64,000 nt of DNA from Streptomyces sp. Je 1-369 (GTDB lineage: Bacteria > Actinomycetota > Actinomycetes > Streptomycetales > Streptomycetaceae), in NCBI RefSeq assembly GCF_026810505.1, contig NZ_CP101750.1, positions 1,269,448 to 1,333,447 on the forward strand. The letters are read 5' to 3'. The position numbers were made by a program, and so were the translations under genes. Within the stretch, counting starts at the first letter, position 1. The number at the start of each line of letters is the position of its first letter. Under the pieces are notes generated by a model, which had not been told where the DNA came from, did not search any database, and was given only the letters and a program-made list of their open reading frames with translations. This document shows positions 8,327 to 18,032 of the stretch, one piece after another.

Positions 8327-10168
8327 ATGCGCTCATTCAGGTCCGCGGCGGCCGCGCTGCTCGTCCTCACGGCGGCCCTCACCGGCTGCACCCGCGAGGG
8401 CGGCCGCATCGACATGGGCCCCACCGGCGGCACCCCCGTCAAGGGAGGCACCGCGACGATGGCCCTGCCGCCGTCGGCGACGCCCAACTGGATCTTCCCG
8501 ATCGGCGCGCCGGGCTACGGCGCCTCGTACAACTACGGGATCAATTCGCTGCTGTTCACGCCGGTGTACGACGCCGTGCAGGACGAGGCGGAGGGCGAGC
8601 TGACCACGCACGGGCCCGGCACGCTGGGCCTGGAGCCGAAGTACAGCGACGGCAACAAGACCGTGACGGTGCCGCTGCGCGAGGGCGTCGAGTGGTCCGA
8701 CGGTACGCCGGTCACCGCCCGCGACCTGGAATTCTGGTTCCACCTGGTCAAGGCCAACAAGGCGGAGTGGGGCAGCTACTCGGTCGGCACGATGCCCGAC
8801 AACGTCAAGCGGTTCGAGACGCTCGACGACCACACGGTACGGCTGCACCTCACCCGTGCGTACAACCCGGACTGGTTCACCGCCAACCAGCTGGTCCTGC
8901 TGCGGGCGCTGCCCCAGCACGCCTGGGACGCGAAGACCGACGGCGGGAGGATCGGCGACTGGGACCGCACCCCGGCAGGTGCCAAGGCCGTCTTCGCGCG
9001 GCTGACGAAGCACGCGAAGAGCCTCGGCTCGTACGGTTCCGATCCGCTCTGGAAGACGGTCAACGGGCCCTGGAAGCTGGCGGGCTGGCGCGACAGCGGA
9101 CAGGTCACGATCGTGCCGAACGAGAAGTTCACCGGCCCGGAGTCGGAGCGCCCGCACCTGGACAAGGTGGTCTTCAAACCGTTCACGACGGCCGACTCCG
9201 AGTACAACGTGCTGCGTTCGGGCGGAGTCGACTACGGCTACATCCCGCCCTCCGTGATGGCGCAGAAGGAGAAGTTCGAGGACAAGGGCTACCGGGTCGA
9301 CCCGTGGGAGGGCTGGGCGGCGACGTACATCGTCTACAACTTCAACTCCACGCGCGGCGGCCCGATGATGGGCCAGCTGTACATCCGTCAGGCCATGCAG
9401 CACCTCGTCGACCAGAACGCGATGAGCGACGTCATCTGGCAGGGCAGCGCCACCCCGACACTCGGCCCGGTGCCGGTCACGCCGAAGAGCCAGTACCTGT
9501 CCGAGAAGATGGAGAAGAATCAGTACCCGTTCTCCGTCGCCAAGGCCAAGGCGCTGCTGGAGCGGCACGGTTGGCGCATGGAGGACGGCACGGCGCGCTG
9601 CGTACGCCCCGGAACGGGCGCCGACGAATGCGGCAAGGGCATCGACGAGGACACGCCCCTCGAACTCACCCTGCTCTCCCAGTCGGGGTCCACCGAGACG
9701 ACGAACATGATGCAGGAGCTCAAGTCGTCGCTCTCCAAAGGCGGCATCGACCTGACCGTGCGGCAGCAGCCGCTCAACTCGGTCCTCGGCAACTCCGTTC
9801 CGTGCGAGGCGAAGGACCCGGGCTGCGACTGGGACATGTCGTTCTTCGGGACGGCCGGCAGCTGGTACTACCCGCTCAACCCCAGCGGCGAACAGCTCTT
9901 CTCGACGGGCGCCTCCGCCAACTTCGGCAACTACAGCGACAAGGAGGCGGACCGCATCATCCGGGGCGTGCAGTACTCCCCCGACATGAAGTCCGTGCAC
10001 GAGTACGGGGAGTACCTCGCCGAGCAGCTGCCCGTGATGTGGATGCCGAACCCCGCGTACCAGGTCTCGGTGATCCGCAACGACCTGCGCGGCGTCTCGC
10101 AGAACCCGACCGTCACCTTCGCGCCCCAGCACTGGTACTACGTCAAGAAGAAGGGGGCCGCGAAGTGA
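8327..10168 (+). CDS. ABC transporter substrate-binding lipoprotein, peptide/opine/nickel family 5
   Basis: 613 residues from ATG 8327. A lipoprotein signal peptide ends with LTAALTGC, so Cys at about residue 23 is the lipidation site. The mature protein shows the SBP-family-5 order: a KGGTATMALP start, LREGVEWSDGTPVTARDLEFWFH, a YNVLRSGGVDYGYI block, and RQAMQHLVDQNAM. It should capture the transported peptide or peptide-like compound at the outer face of the membrane and hand it to the two permeases. It is the first gene of a four-gene transporter operon with 4-base overlaps. Confidence 0.92.
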   Translation: MRSFRSAAAALLVLTAALTGCTREGGRIDMGPTGGTPVKGGTATMALPPSATPNWIFPIGAPGYGASYNYGINSLLFTPVYDAVQDEAEGELTTHGPGTLGLEPKYSDGNKTVTVPLREGVEWSDGTPVTARDLEFWFHLVKANKAEWGSYSVGTMPDNVKRFETLDDHTVRLHLTRAYNPDWFTANQLVLLRALPQHAWDAKTDGGRIGDWDRTPAGAKAVFARLTKHAKSLGSYGSDPLWKTVNGPWKLAGWRDSGQVTIVPNEKFTGPESERPHLDKVVFKPFTTADSEYNVLRSGGVDYGYIPPSVMAQKEKFEDKGYRVDPWEGWAATYIVYNFNSTRGGPMMGQLYIRQAMQHLVDQNAMSDVIWQGSATPTLGPVPVTPKSQYLSEKMEKNQYPFSVAKAKALLERHGWRMEDGTARCVRPGTGADECGKGIDEDTPLELTLLSQSGSTETTNMMQELKSSLSKGGIDLTVRQQPLNSVLGNSVPCEAKDPGCDWDMSFFGTAGSWYYPLNPSGEQLFSTGASANFGNYSDKEADRIIRGVQYSPDMKSVHEYGEYLAEQLPVMWMPNPAYQVSVIRNDLRGVSQNPTVTFAPQHWYYVKKKGAAK

Positions 10169-11124
10169 CCGGCTTCACCGGCTTTCTGGTCAAGCGCTTC
10201 CTCCAGGCGATCGTCGTCCTCTTCCTGGTGTCCGTCATCGTCTTCGTGCTCCTGCACCTGCTGCCGGGCGGCCCCGCCCGCGCCATCCTGGGCCCGAAGG
10301 GCACGCCGCAGCAGATCGAGCACTTCAACCACCAGCAGGGGTACGACCGTTCACTGCCGATGCAGTACGCGATGTATGTGAAGCGGCTGCTCACGGGTGA
10401 CCTCGGCGACTCCTTCAAGCTCAACTCGCCCGTCTTCGACCTGCTGAAGCAGCGCCTGCCGAAGACCCTGCTCCTCACGGTCCTCTCCACCGTCCTCGCG
10501 GTCGTCATCGCCGTCCCGCTCGGTCTGGTGCAGGCCGTGCGGCGCGGCAAGGCGTCGGACTACGCGCTGACGGGCCTCGCCTTCCTGCTGTACGCGACGC
10601 CGGTGTTCTTCCTCGGCCTCATCATGATCATCCTGTTCGCGCAGGTCATGCCCGTCTTCCCGGCGGAGGCACCGCAGGGCGAGACGATCGGCGCGCTCCT
10701 CGGCGACTTCACGGGGCTGGTCCTGCCCGTGGTCACCATGGCCTTCGGCATCGTCGCGATGTTCAGCCGCTACATGCGCTCGGCGGTGCTCGACAACCTC
10801 ACCGAGGACTACGTCCGTACGGCGATGGCCAAGGGCCAGTCGAGCCGCCGGATCATGGTCAGGCACGTTCTGCGCAACGCGCTGATCCCCCTCGCGACGC
10901 TCCTCGGCCTCTATCTGCCGACGCTGTTCAGCGGCGCCCTCGTCGTCGAGTCGATGTTCAACTACCCCGGTATGGGGCTGCTGTTCTGGAACGCGGCGCA
11001 GGGTTCCGACTTCCCCGTGCTGCTCGGAGTGACGCTCGTCGTCGGTGTCGCCACCGTCGTCGGCTCGCTGCTCACCGACGTCCTGTACGCCGTCCTCGAC
11101 CCCCGGATACGGAGCGTGGCATGA
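10165..11124 (+). CDS. ABC transporter permease, DppB/OppB type
   Basis: 319 residues from the GTG of a GTGA overlap with the binding-protein gene. It has about six membrane segments, an N-terminal segment typical of DppB (KRFLQAIVVLFLVSVIVFVLLHLLPGG has the LLPG boundary), and the ATPase-coupling EAA-like loop around EDYVRTAMAKGQSSRRIMVRHVLRNALIP. It forms half of the transmembrane channel with the next gene product. Confidence 0.92.
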   Translation: MTGFTGFLVKRFLQAIVVLFLVSVIVFVLLHLLPGGPARAILGPKGTPQQIEHFNHQQGYDRSLPMQYAMYVKRLLTGDLGDSFKLNSPVFDLLKQRLPKTLLLTVLSTVLAVVIAVPLGLVQAVRRGKASDYALTGLAFLLYATPVFFLGLIMIILFAQVMPVFPAEAPQGETIGALLGDFTGLVLPVVTMAFGIVAMFSRYMRSAVLDNLTEDYVRTAMAKGQSSRRIMVRHVLRNALIPLATLLGLYLPTLFSGALVVESMFNYPGMGLLFWNAAQGSDFPVLLGVTLVVGVATVVGSLLTDVLYAVLDPRIRSVA

Positions 11125-12026
11125 GTACCACGGTCGCCCCTGTCACCGCGCCAGGCCACGAGGACGCCGCGCGGGCCACGCCGTCCCTGGCCCGCCGCAC
11201 GCTCCGGGTCTTCACCGGCAACAAACTCGCCCTGACGGGCGTGGTGGTGCTTGTCCTGCTGCTCGCGTTCAGCTACCTCGGCCCGCTGCTGTACGACACC
11301 GAGCAGGTCCACACCGATCTGTCGCGGGCCAATCTGCCGCCCGGCAGCTCAGGACACCTCCTCGGCACCACCGACCTCGGCTACGACATGGTCGGCCGCC
11401 TGATGGTCGCCGGCCGGACGTCCCTGGAGATCGGCCTGGCGGCGGGCCTGCTCGCCACGCTCTTCGGCACCGTCTACGGCGCGGTCTCCGGCTACTTCGG
11501 CGGCTGGGTCGACGCGGCGATGATGCGGATCACAGATGCGGCGCTCGCCATCCCCGCGATGTTCCTGCTCGTCGTGGTGGCCGCCATCATCACGCCCAGC
11601 AAGGGCGTCCTCATCATGATCATCGCGGGCGTCGCATGGCTGTCCCCCGCCCGTCTGGTGCGCGGCGAGGCCCTGTCGCTGCGCAACCGCGAGTACGTGC
11701 AGGCGATGCGGATGATGGGCGGCGGCGGTACGCGCGCCGTCTTCAAGCACATCGTGCCGAACGCCATCGGCACGGTCATCGTCAACTGCACGTTCCAGAT
11801 CGCCGACGCCATCCTCTACGTCAGCTACCTCGCGTTCCTCGGCCTCAGCATCCCGCCGCCCTCGGCCGACTGGGGATCGATGCTGTCGGCCGGCATCACC
11901 TACACCCAGAACGGCTACTGGTGGCTGATCTTCCCGCCGGGCATCGCCATCGTCCTGGTCGTCGCCGCGTTCAACTTCATCGGCGACGGGCTGCGTGACG
12001 CGTTCGAAGTACGGCTGCGGAAATAA
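11121..12026 (+). CDS. ABC transporter permease, DppC/OppC type
   Basis: 301 residues, ATGA overlap with the DppB-like gene. A cytoplasmic N-terminal tail precedes the first membrane helix near residue 40, then HLLGTTDLGYDMVGRLMVAGRTSL, the usual DppC block after the first helix, and the coupling loop REYVQAMRMMGGGGTRAVFKHI. Five to six membrane helices. It pairs with the upstream permease. Confidence 0.92.
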   Translation: MSTTVAPVTAPGHEDAARATPSLARRTLRVFTGNKLALTGVVVLVLLLAFSYLGPLLYDTEQVHTDLSRANLPPGSSGHLLGTTDLGYDMVGRLMVAGRTSLEIGLAAGLLATLFGTVYGAVSGYFGGWVDAAMMRITDAALAIPAMFLLVVVAAIITPSKGVLIMIIAGVAWLSPARLVRGEALSLRNREYVQAMRMMGGGGTRAVFKHIVPNAIGTVIVNCTFQIADAILYVSYLAFLGLSIPPPSADWGSMLSAGITYTQNGYWWLIFPPGIAIVLVVAAFNFIGDGLRDAFEVRLRK

Positions 12027-12043
12027 GAGGGAGTACCGCGAAG

Positions 12044-14107
12044 ATGACTGAACCCCTGCTCTCCATCGAGGACCTGCGCGTCGACATCGCGTCGCGCGAA
12101 CGCACCGTCCACGCCCTCGACGGCGTGTCCCTCTCCCTGGCCCCCGGCGAGGCCCTCGGCATCGTCGGCGAGTCCGGCTGCGGCAAGACGATGACCGCGC
12201 TCAGCATCCTCGGCCTGCTGCCGCCGGGCGGCGAGATCACCGGAGGCCGCGTCCTGTTCGACGGACGGGACCTCGCGGCGGCCGCGGCGCCCGTCCTCCA
12301 GGACGTCCGCGGCAACACCATCGGCATGGTCTTCCAGGACCCGCTGACCTCCCTCAACCCGACGATGACCATCGGCGCGCAGGTGGCGGAGCCGCTGCTC
12401 CTGCACCGTCCCGGAATCGGCGGGAAGGAGGCGTGGGACCGGGCCCAGGAGATGCTGCGGCTCGTCGGCATGCCGCAGCCCGCCGAGCGCATGAAGGCCT
12501 ACCCGCACCAGCTGTCCGGGGGCATGCGGCAGCGCGTCGCCATCGCCATGGCGCTGGTGTGCGAGCCGAAGCTGCTGATCGCGGACGAGCCGACGACGGC
12601 CCTGGACGTGACGACGCAGCACCAGATCCTGGAGCTCGTCGACGATCTGCGCGCCCGGCTCGGCATGGCGATGATCCTGGTCACGCACGACCTGGGCGTC
12701 ATCGCCAACCGGGTGGACCGGGTCGCGGTGATGTACGCGGGAAAGGTCGCCGAACAGGCGGACGTACGCGACCTGTTCGCTCGCCCGCGCCACCGCTACA
12801 CCGAGGCACTGTTCGCCGCACTCCCCGAGCGGGCAGCCGACCGCGGCACGGAACTGCACACCGTCCCCGGCCTGCCGCCGAACCTCGTGACGCGCCCCAC
12901 GGGCTGCCGCTTCGCGCCGCGCTGCACCTTCGCCACGGACGCGTGCCGCACGGCGGAACCACCGCTCGTGGCCGACGAAGCGCCGGGCGCGGAGCACCGG
13001 TTCGCGTGCTTCCACCCGGTGCCCGAGAGCGCCGCGTCGGAGGACGAGGTCGTGGCCCCCGCGGCCGCCCCCGCCGCCCGCGCCCCCGGTGACGTACTCC
13101 TCGAACTGGACGCACTGGTCAAGGAGTTCCCCCTCAAGGGCGGCGCGTTCTCGCGCAGTCGAGGGACGGTCAGTGCGGTCGGCGGGGTGTCGCTGACGAT
13201 CCGCAAGGGCGAGACGTTCGGCATGGTCGGCGAGTCCGGCTGCGGCAAGACGACGCTCGGGCGGATCGTCGCCGGCCTGGAGGAGCCGACCGGCGGCGCG
13301 GTGCGTTTCGAGGGCGCCGACCCGTCGCGGATGTCGCGGGCCGAACGGCGCGCGCACCGGCGGCGCGTCCAGCTGATGTTCCAGGACTCCACCGCCGCGA
13401 TGGACCCGCGCATGCGGGTCGGCGAGATCCTGCGCGAACCGCTCGTCATCCAGGGCGTCGGCGGCCGCGCCGAACAGGAGAAGCTGGTCGCCGGACTCCT
13501 CGACGCCGTCGGCCTGCCGCGCGGCACCGTGCACCGCTACCCCCACGAGTTCTCCGGCGGCCAGCGCCAACGCCTGGGCCTCGCCCGGGCGTTGACACTC
13601 TCGCCCGACCTGGTGGTCGCCGACGAGCCGGTCTCCGCACTCGACGTGTCCGTGCAGGCGCAGATCCTCAACCTGATGCGGGAGCTGCAGCGCGAGCGCG
13701 GTCTCACCTATCTGTTCATCTCGCACGACCTGGCCGTCGTACGCCATCTGGCGGACACCGTCGGCGTGATGTACCTGGGCAAGCTCGTGGAGACGGGCCC
13801 GGCCGAGCAGGTGTACGCGCATCCGCTGCACCCCTATACGCGCGGGCTCCTGGACACCGTCAACCTGCCCGATCCGGCGGCCGCGGCCGCCACGCCGGGC
13901 GCATCCGGCGCGGGGCGTGCGCCGCTGGCGGGTGAGACTCCGTCCGCCGCGAAGCCGCCGTCGGGCTGCCGCTTCCGCACCCGCTGCCCCCTCGCGCAGG
14001 ACGTGTGCGCCACGACCGAACCGCCGGTCAGCACGCCGAACAGCGCGGGACACCGGGTGGCCTGTCACTTCCCCCTCGTCTCACCTCGGCTAGCGTCGGC
14101 GGTGTGA
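12044..14107 (+). CDS. Fused double ATPase of the peptide ABC transporter (DppD-DppF)
   Basis: 687 residues with two complete ABC domains in one chain. The first has Walker [10 protein letters not shown] (about 45-53), signature LSGGMRQR and Walker [13 protein letters not shown]. The second has Walker [10 protein letters not shown] (about 400), signature FSGGQRQR and [13 protein letters not shown]. Each ends with an oligopeptide-transporter cysteine block ([28 protein letters not shown]), which in homologues can hold an iron-sulfur cluster. Fusion of the D and F subunits is frequent in actinobacteria. It starts 17 bases after the permease gene, with a GGGAG site. Confidence 0.93.
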   Translation: MTEPLLSIEDLRVDIASRERTVHALDGVSLSLAPGEALGIVGESGCGKTMTALSILGLLPPGGEITGGRVLFDGRDLAAAAAPVLQDVRGNTIGMVFQDPLTSLNPTMTIGAQVAEPLLLHRPGIGGKEAWDRAQEMLRLVGMPQPAERMKAYPHQLSGGMRQRVAIAMALVCEPKLLIADEPTTALDVTTQHQILELVDDLRARLGMAMILVTHDLGVIANRVDRVAVMYAGKVAEQADVRDLFARPRHRYTEALFAALPERAADRGTELHTVPGLPPNLVTRPTGCRFAPRCTFATDACRTAEPPLVADEAPGAEHRFACFHPVPESAASEDEVVAPAAAPAARAPGDVLLELDALVKEFPLKGGAFSRSRGTVSAVGGVSLTIRKGETFGMVGESGCGKTTLGRIVAGLEEPTGGAVRFEGADPSRMSRAERRAHRRRVQLMFQDSTAAMDPRMRVGEILREPLVIQGVGGRAEQEKLVAGLLDAVGLPRGTVHRYPHEFSGGQRQRLGLARALTLSPDLVVADEPVSALDVSVQAQILNLMRELQRERGLTYLFISHDLAVVRHLADTVGVMYLGKLVETGPAEQVYAHPLHPYTRGLLDTVNLPDPAAAAATPGASGAGRAPLAGETPSAAKPPSGCRFRTRCPLAQDVCATTEPPVSTPNSAGHRVACHFPLVSPRLASAV

Positions 14108-15024
14108 GACTCACCGATGCCCTCGCCCAGCGCCCCGTCGTGCTCGACGGCGGCCTCGCCAACCAGCTGGAGGCCGCCGGTCACGACCTGAGCGACGCCC
14201 TGTGGTCCGCGCGGCTGCTCGCCGACGCGCCCGCCGCGATCGAGGCCGCCCACCGCGCGTACTACGAGGCGGGCGCCGAGGTCGCGATCACCGCGAGCTA
14301 CCAGGCGACGTACGAGGGGTTCGCACGGCACGGCATCGACGCCGGACGCACCCGCGAACTCCTGACCCTGAGCGTCGACCTGGCCCGGCGCGCCGGGTCC
14401 ACGGCCGGGCGGGAGGTGTGGGTGGCCGCGTCCGCCGGGCCCTATGGGGCGATGCTCGCCGACGGCTCCGAGTACCGGGGGCGGTACGGGCTCTCCGTGG
14501 ACGGGCTCGAACGCTTCCACCGGCCCCGGCTCGAGACCCTCGCCGCGGCCGGACCCGACGTCCTCGCCCTGGAGACCGTGCCCGACGCCGACGAGGCGCG
14601 GGCCCTGCTGCGGGCGGTGCGCGGGCTCGGGGTGCCCGCCTGGCTGTCGTACAGCATCGCGGGCACGCGCACGCGCGCGGGACAGCCCCTCGAAGCGGCG
14701 TTCGCGCTCGCCGCCGACGCGGACGAGGTGATCGCGGTCGGCGTGAACTGCTGCGACCCGGGGGACGCGGAGGCCGCGGTGGCGCTCGCCGCGCGGATCA
14801 CCGGGAAGCCCGTCGTCGTCTATCCGAACAGCGGGGAGGAGTGGGACGCGGCCGCACGGTCGTGGCGGGGGCCCGCCCGGTTCGCGGCCGGGCGGGTCGT
14901 GGGGTGGCGGGCGGCCGGGGCGCGGCTGATCGGGGGCTGCTGCCGGGTGGGGCCCGCGGCGATCGCGGAGGTGTCCCGCGAGCTGGCGACGGATGGCCCC
15001 GCGGACCTGGACACACGGCTCTGA
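14104..15024 (+). CDS. mmuM: Homocysteine S-methyltransferase
   Basis: 306 residues from a GTG that overlaps the transporter stop. The barrel begins VVLDGGLANQLEAAGHDL and the three zinc-ligand cysteines are present: GVNCC at about 210-214 and GGCC near residue 280. It transfers a methyl group from S-methylmethionine or SAM to homocysteine, giving methionine, in the cytoplasm. Length is normal. Its coupling to the peptide transporter may just reflect compaction. The GTG start lacks a good ribosome-binding site, consistent with translation re-initiation after the ATPase gene. Confidence 0.88.
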   Translation: MRLTDALAQRPVVLDGGLANQLEAAGHDLSDALWSARLLADAPAAIEAAHRAYYEAGAEVAITASYQATYEGFARHGIDAGRTRELLTLSVDLARRAGSTAGREVWVAASAGPYGAMLADGSEYRGRYGLSVDGLERFHRPRLETLAAAGPDVLALETVPDADEARALLRAVRGLGVPAWLSYSIAGTRTRAGQPLEAAFALAADADEVIAVGVNCCDPGDAEAAVALAARITGKPVVVYPNSGEEWDAAARSWRGPARFAAGRVVGWRAAGARLIGGCCRVGPAAIAEVSRELATDGPADLDTRL

Positions 15025-15115
15025 CCTGCGCGGATACCGTCTCCAGGGGTGACTGTCAGTGCCGGGGTGCAGACTGACCCGTACCTGAGACAACGACGTC
15101 CCGGAGGTGGTCGGC

Positions 15116-16201
15116 ATGCCCGACATCATCCTGACCGTAGGCACCCGCAAAGGCCTCTTCATCGGCCGCAGGCGAGGAGGTGCCTGGGAGTTCGACGACA
15201 GCCCGTACTTCAACGCGCAAGCCGTGTACTCGGTGGCCATCGACGCCCGAGGCCCCTCCCCGCGCCTTCTGGCAGGCGGTGACAGCGCGCACTGGGGTCC
15301 TTCCGTCTTCCACTCCGACGACCTCGGGCGGACGTGGACGGAGCCGGCGAAGCCCGCCGTGAAGTTCCCCAAGGAGACCGGGGCTTCACTGGAGCGGGTG
15401 TGGCAGCTGCACCCGGCGGCCGCCGAGCCGGACGTCGTGTACGCGGGCACGGAGCCCGCCGCGCTGTACCGCTCGGAGGACCGCGGCGAGTCCTTCTCGC
15501 TCGTGCGTCCCCTCTGGGAGCACCCCACCCGGTCCAAGTGGGTGCCGGGCGGCGGCGGAGAGGGCCTGCACACCGTGTTGACGGACGCCCGCGACCCGCG
15601 CGCGGTGACGGTCGCCGTGTCCACCGCCGGAGTGTTCCGCACCGAGGACGGCGGAGCGAGCTGGGCTCCCTCGAACCAGGGCGTCTCGGCGGTGTTCCTG
15701 CCCGACCCGAACCCCGAGTTCGGCCAGTGCGTGCACAAGGTGGCGCGGGACGCGGCCGATCCGGACCGGCTGTATCTGCAGAACCACTGGGGGGTGTACC
15801 GCAGCGACGACGCGGGCGCGCACTGGACCGACATCGGCGGCGGACTGCCCTCCGACTTCGGCTTCTCCGTGGTCGCCCACCCCCACCGCGGCGGCACGGC
15901 CTACGTCTTCCCCATCACCGCGGACAGCGACCGCGTCCCCGCCGACCACCGCTGCCGCGTCTACCGCACGCGTGACGCGGGAGAGACGTGGGAGCCGCTG
16001 AGCACGGGCCTGCCCGACGAGGACCACTACGGAACGGTGCTGCGCGACGCGATGTGCAGCGACGACTGCGATCCGGCGGGCATCTACTTCGGCAATCGCA
16101 ACGGGGAAGTGTTCGCCTCGGCCGACGACGGCGACAGCTGGCGGCAACTCGCCTCGCACCTGCCGGACGTGCTGTGCGTGCGGGCCGCGGCCATCGGTTG
16201 A
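15116..16201 (+). CDS. BNR/VPS10-like beta-propeller protein (WD40/YVTN-type 'exo-sialidase fold')
   Basis: 361 residues from ATG 15116, with GGAGG nine bases upstream. The protein is built of repeated blades containing Asp-box-like motifs (SDDLGRTWTE, SEDRGESFSL, TEDGGASWAP, SDDAGAHWTD, TRDAGETWEP, SADDGDSWRQ), six copies in all. No signal peptide, so it is cytoplasmic. Proteins of this kind are often annotated as sialidase-like or glycosyl hydrolases, but the sialidase catalytic Arg triad and Asp are not evident, so enzymatic activity should not be assumed. Confidence 0.8.
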   Translation: MPDIILTVGTRKGLFIGRRRGGAWEFDDSPYFNAQAVYSVAIDARGPSPRLLAGGDSAHWGPSVFHSDDLGRTWTEPAKPAVKFPKETGASLERVWQLHPAAAEPDVVYAGTEPAALYRSEDRGESFSLVRPLWEHPTRSKWVPGGGGEGLHTVLTDARDPRAVTVAVSTAGVFRTEDGGASWAPSNQGVSAVFLPDPNPEFGQCVHKVARDAADPDRLYLQNHWGVYRSDDAGAHWTDIGGGLPSDFGFSVVAHPHRGGTAYVFPITADSDRVPADHRCRVYRTRDAGETWEPLSTGLPDEDHYGTVLRDAMCSDDCDPAGIYFGNRNGEVFASADDGDSWRQLASHLPDVLCVRAAAIG

Positions 16202-16234
16202 TCACCCCGGCCGTTACGGCAGTAGGGTGACGCC

Positions 16235-16912
16235 GTGGCACCACGACCCTTGCATGAAATCGTCGAGACCGGCTGGGCCGCGGCCCTGGAACCGGTGACC
16301 GAACGGATCGCCTCGATGGGGGACTTCCTGCGCGCGGAGATCGCCGCGGGACGCACCTATCTCCCGTCGGGGGCGAACGTCCTGCGCGCCTTCCAGCAGC
16401 CCTTCGACGACGTCCGCGTCCTGATCGTCGGCCAGGACCCCTACCCCACGCCCGGTCACGCGGTGGGCCTGTCGTTCTCGGTCGCGCCCGAGGTGCGGCC
16501 GCTGCCCGGCAGCCTCATCAACATCTACCGCGAGCTGAACAGCGACCTGGGCCTGCCCGCGCCGACCAACGGCGACCTCACGCCCTGGACGCAACAGGGC
16601 GTCCTGCTGCTCAACAGGGCACTCACCACCGCACCGCGCAAACCCGCCGCGCACCGGGGCAAGGGCTGGGAGGAGGTCACGGAACAGGCCATACGGGCGC
16701 TCGCGGCGCGCGGCAAGCCGCTGGTGTCGATCCTGTGGGGCCGCGACGCGCGCAACCTGCGGCCGCTGCTCGGGCAGTTGCCCTCGGTGGAGTCCTCGCA
16801 CCCCTCCCCCATGTCGGCGGACCGAGGCTTCTTCGGCTCGCGCCCCTTCAGCCGGGCCAACGACCTGCTGGTCCAGCAGGGAGCGCAGCCGGTGGACTGG
16901 CGGCTGCCGTGA
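16235..16912 (+). CDS. ung: Uracil-DNA glycosylase, family 1
   Basis: 225 residues from GTG 16235. Contains the water-activating motif [17 protein letters not shown] (catalytic Asp in QDPYP), the LLLNRALT strand, and the leucine-loop HPSP motif followed by [11 protein letters not shown]. It removes uracil from DNA in base-excision repair. Many Streptomyces carry two family-1 paralogues, so this may be one of a pair. Stop overlaps the next gene's GTG by four bases. Confidence 0.95.
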   Translation: MAPRPLHEIVETGWAAALEPVTERIASMGDFLRAEIAAGRTYLPSGANVLRAFQQPFDDVRVLIVGQDPYPTPGHAVGLSFSVAPEVRPLPGSLINIYRELNSDLGLPAPTNGDLTPWTQQGVLLLNRALTTAPRKPAAHRGKGWEEVTEQAIRALAARGKPLVSILWGRDARNLRPLLGQLPSVESSHPSPMSADRGFFGSRPFSRANDLLVQQGAQPVDWRLP

Positions 16913-17937
16913 CCCCGGAGGAGCCCGCGGAGTGCGTGCTGGGGGTCGATTCGGGTGGTTCGGGGCTGCGGGCGGCCCTGCACGTGCGGCAGGGCCTGCG
17001 CCGTCCCGAGCCCGTCCGCTCCGCGAAGCCGGTGCGCACGGGCCCGCGCGGCATCGACGCCGGGCACTTCACAGAGCAACTGCTGCCCATGGCGCGGGGC
17101 TTGCTGGAGCAGGCGGGCGGCGGCCGGATCGCGGCCGTCGCGGTCGGCGCCGCGGGCATGGCGACCCTCGGTGACGACCTCCGCGCGGCGCTGCCCGCCG
17201 CGCTCGGCCGGACGCTGGGCGTACGCAGCACGGCGCTGGCCGCCGACGCCGTCACCGCGTACGCGGGGGCGCTCGGCGACCGCCCCGGCGCCGTCGTCGC
17301 CGCGGGCACCGGCATGATCGCGATCGGTACCGACCTCACCGCCTGGCGCCGCGCCGACGGCTGGGGGCACCTCCTCGGCGACTGCGGCGGCGGTGCCTGG
17401 ATCGGCCGCGCCGGGCTCGAAGCGGCGATGCGGGCGCACGACGGCAGACGCGGCGGCTCGCGGGCGCTCCTCGCACGCGCCGAAGCGGTATTCGGTCCAC
17501 CGGCCGGACTCCCGGGGCAGCTCTATCCGCGCGCCGACCGGCCCGCGGTCCTCGCCTCCTTCGCGCCCGACGTCGCGGAGTGCGCCGCGGACGACCCGGT
17601 GGCGGACGGCATCCTGCGGGCCGCGGCCCGCCACATCGCCGAGTCCGCGGCCGCCGTCTGCCCCGCCGCGGACGCATGCGAAGTCGCCTTCACGGGCGGT
17701 CTGTTCCACCTGGGCGAACCACTGCTCGCGCCCCTGCGCGCCGAACTCGCGGACCAACTGCCGCACGCGCGGCCGGTCCCCGCGGCCGGTGACCCGCTCG
17801 ACGGCGCACTGCGCATAGCGGCGGATATCGCCGGGGGTCGGTTGCGCCTGCCGCTCGACCCGCGCATGCTCTCGGTCCACGACACGGGTGACCATGAAGT
17901 ACACGACACGGATGACCATGAACAAGGTGACAGTTGA
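16909..17937 (+). CDS. BadF/BadG/BcrA/BcrD-type ATPase, N-acetylglucosamine kinase-like
   Basis: 342 residues. Actin-like ATPase fold: phosphate-1 motif [14 protein letters not shown] at residues 10-23, phosphate-2 [28 protein letters not shown], and adenosine motif [13 protein letters not shown]. This arrangement fits eukaryotic-type GlcNAc kinases and related actinobacterial sugar kinases. Oddity: after the domain ends, the chain gains an acidic/histidine tail with two copies of VHDTxDHE encoded by a 24-bp tandem duplication (17878-17922). No cysteine pair for a radical-enzyme activator is seen, so the sugar-kinase role is favoured. Confidence 0.82.
   Translation: MTPEEPAECVLGVDSGGSGLRAALHVRQGLRRPEPVRSAKPVRTGPRGIDAGHFTEQLLPMARGLLEQAGGGRIAAVAVGAAGMATLGDDLRAALPAALGRTLGVRSTALAADAVTAYAGALGDRPGAVVAAGTGMIAIGTDLTAWRRADGWGHLLGDCGGGAWIGRAGLEAAMRAHDGRRGGSRALLARAEAVFGPPAGLPGQLYPRADRPAVLASFAPDVAECAADDPVADGILRAAARHIAESAAAVCPAADACEVAFTGGLFHLGEPLLAPLRAELADQLPHARPVPAAGDPLDGALRIAADIAGGRLRLPLDPRMLSVHDTGDHEVHDTDDHEQGDS
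17878..17922 (+). repeat. Tandem duplication inside the 3' end of the kinase gene
   Basis: Two 21-bp copies (17878-17898 and 17902-17922) differ at one base and are offset by 24 bp, eight codons. They encode VHDTGDHE and VHDTDDHE. The copy number may vary between strains because such repeats slip in replication. Confidence 0.75.
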
Positions 17938-18032
17938 CCTCTACGTAATTCATCAGACAAAAACGGACTTATACCGCCCACCTGCACCCTCCCCGAACAG
18001 GGCTGGCCCGCAAGCCAGTAGCATGCGGGCGC
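17938..18032. promoter_or_regulatory. AT-rich spacer upstream of the CbiX-fold gene
   Basis: This short spacer is locally A/T-rich and contains TTGACC (17934-17939) and TTATAC (17969-17974), but their 29-base spacing rules out a single classical promoter. TTATAC could be a -10 element for the downstream gene. Confidence 0.3.

Noticed and set aside
11349..14068. Long minus-strand frames opposite the ABC transporter genes
   Set aside because: They are antisense shadows of genes with complete Walker and permease motifs.
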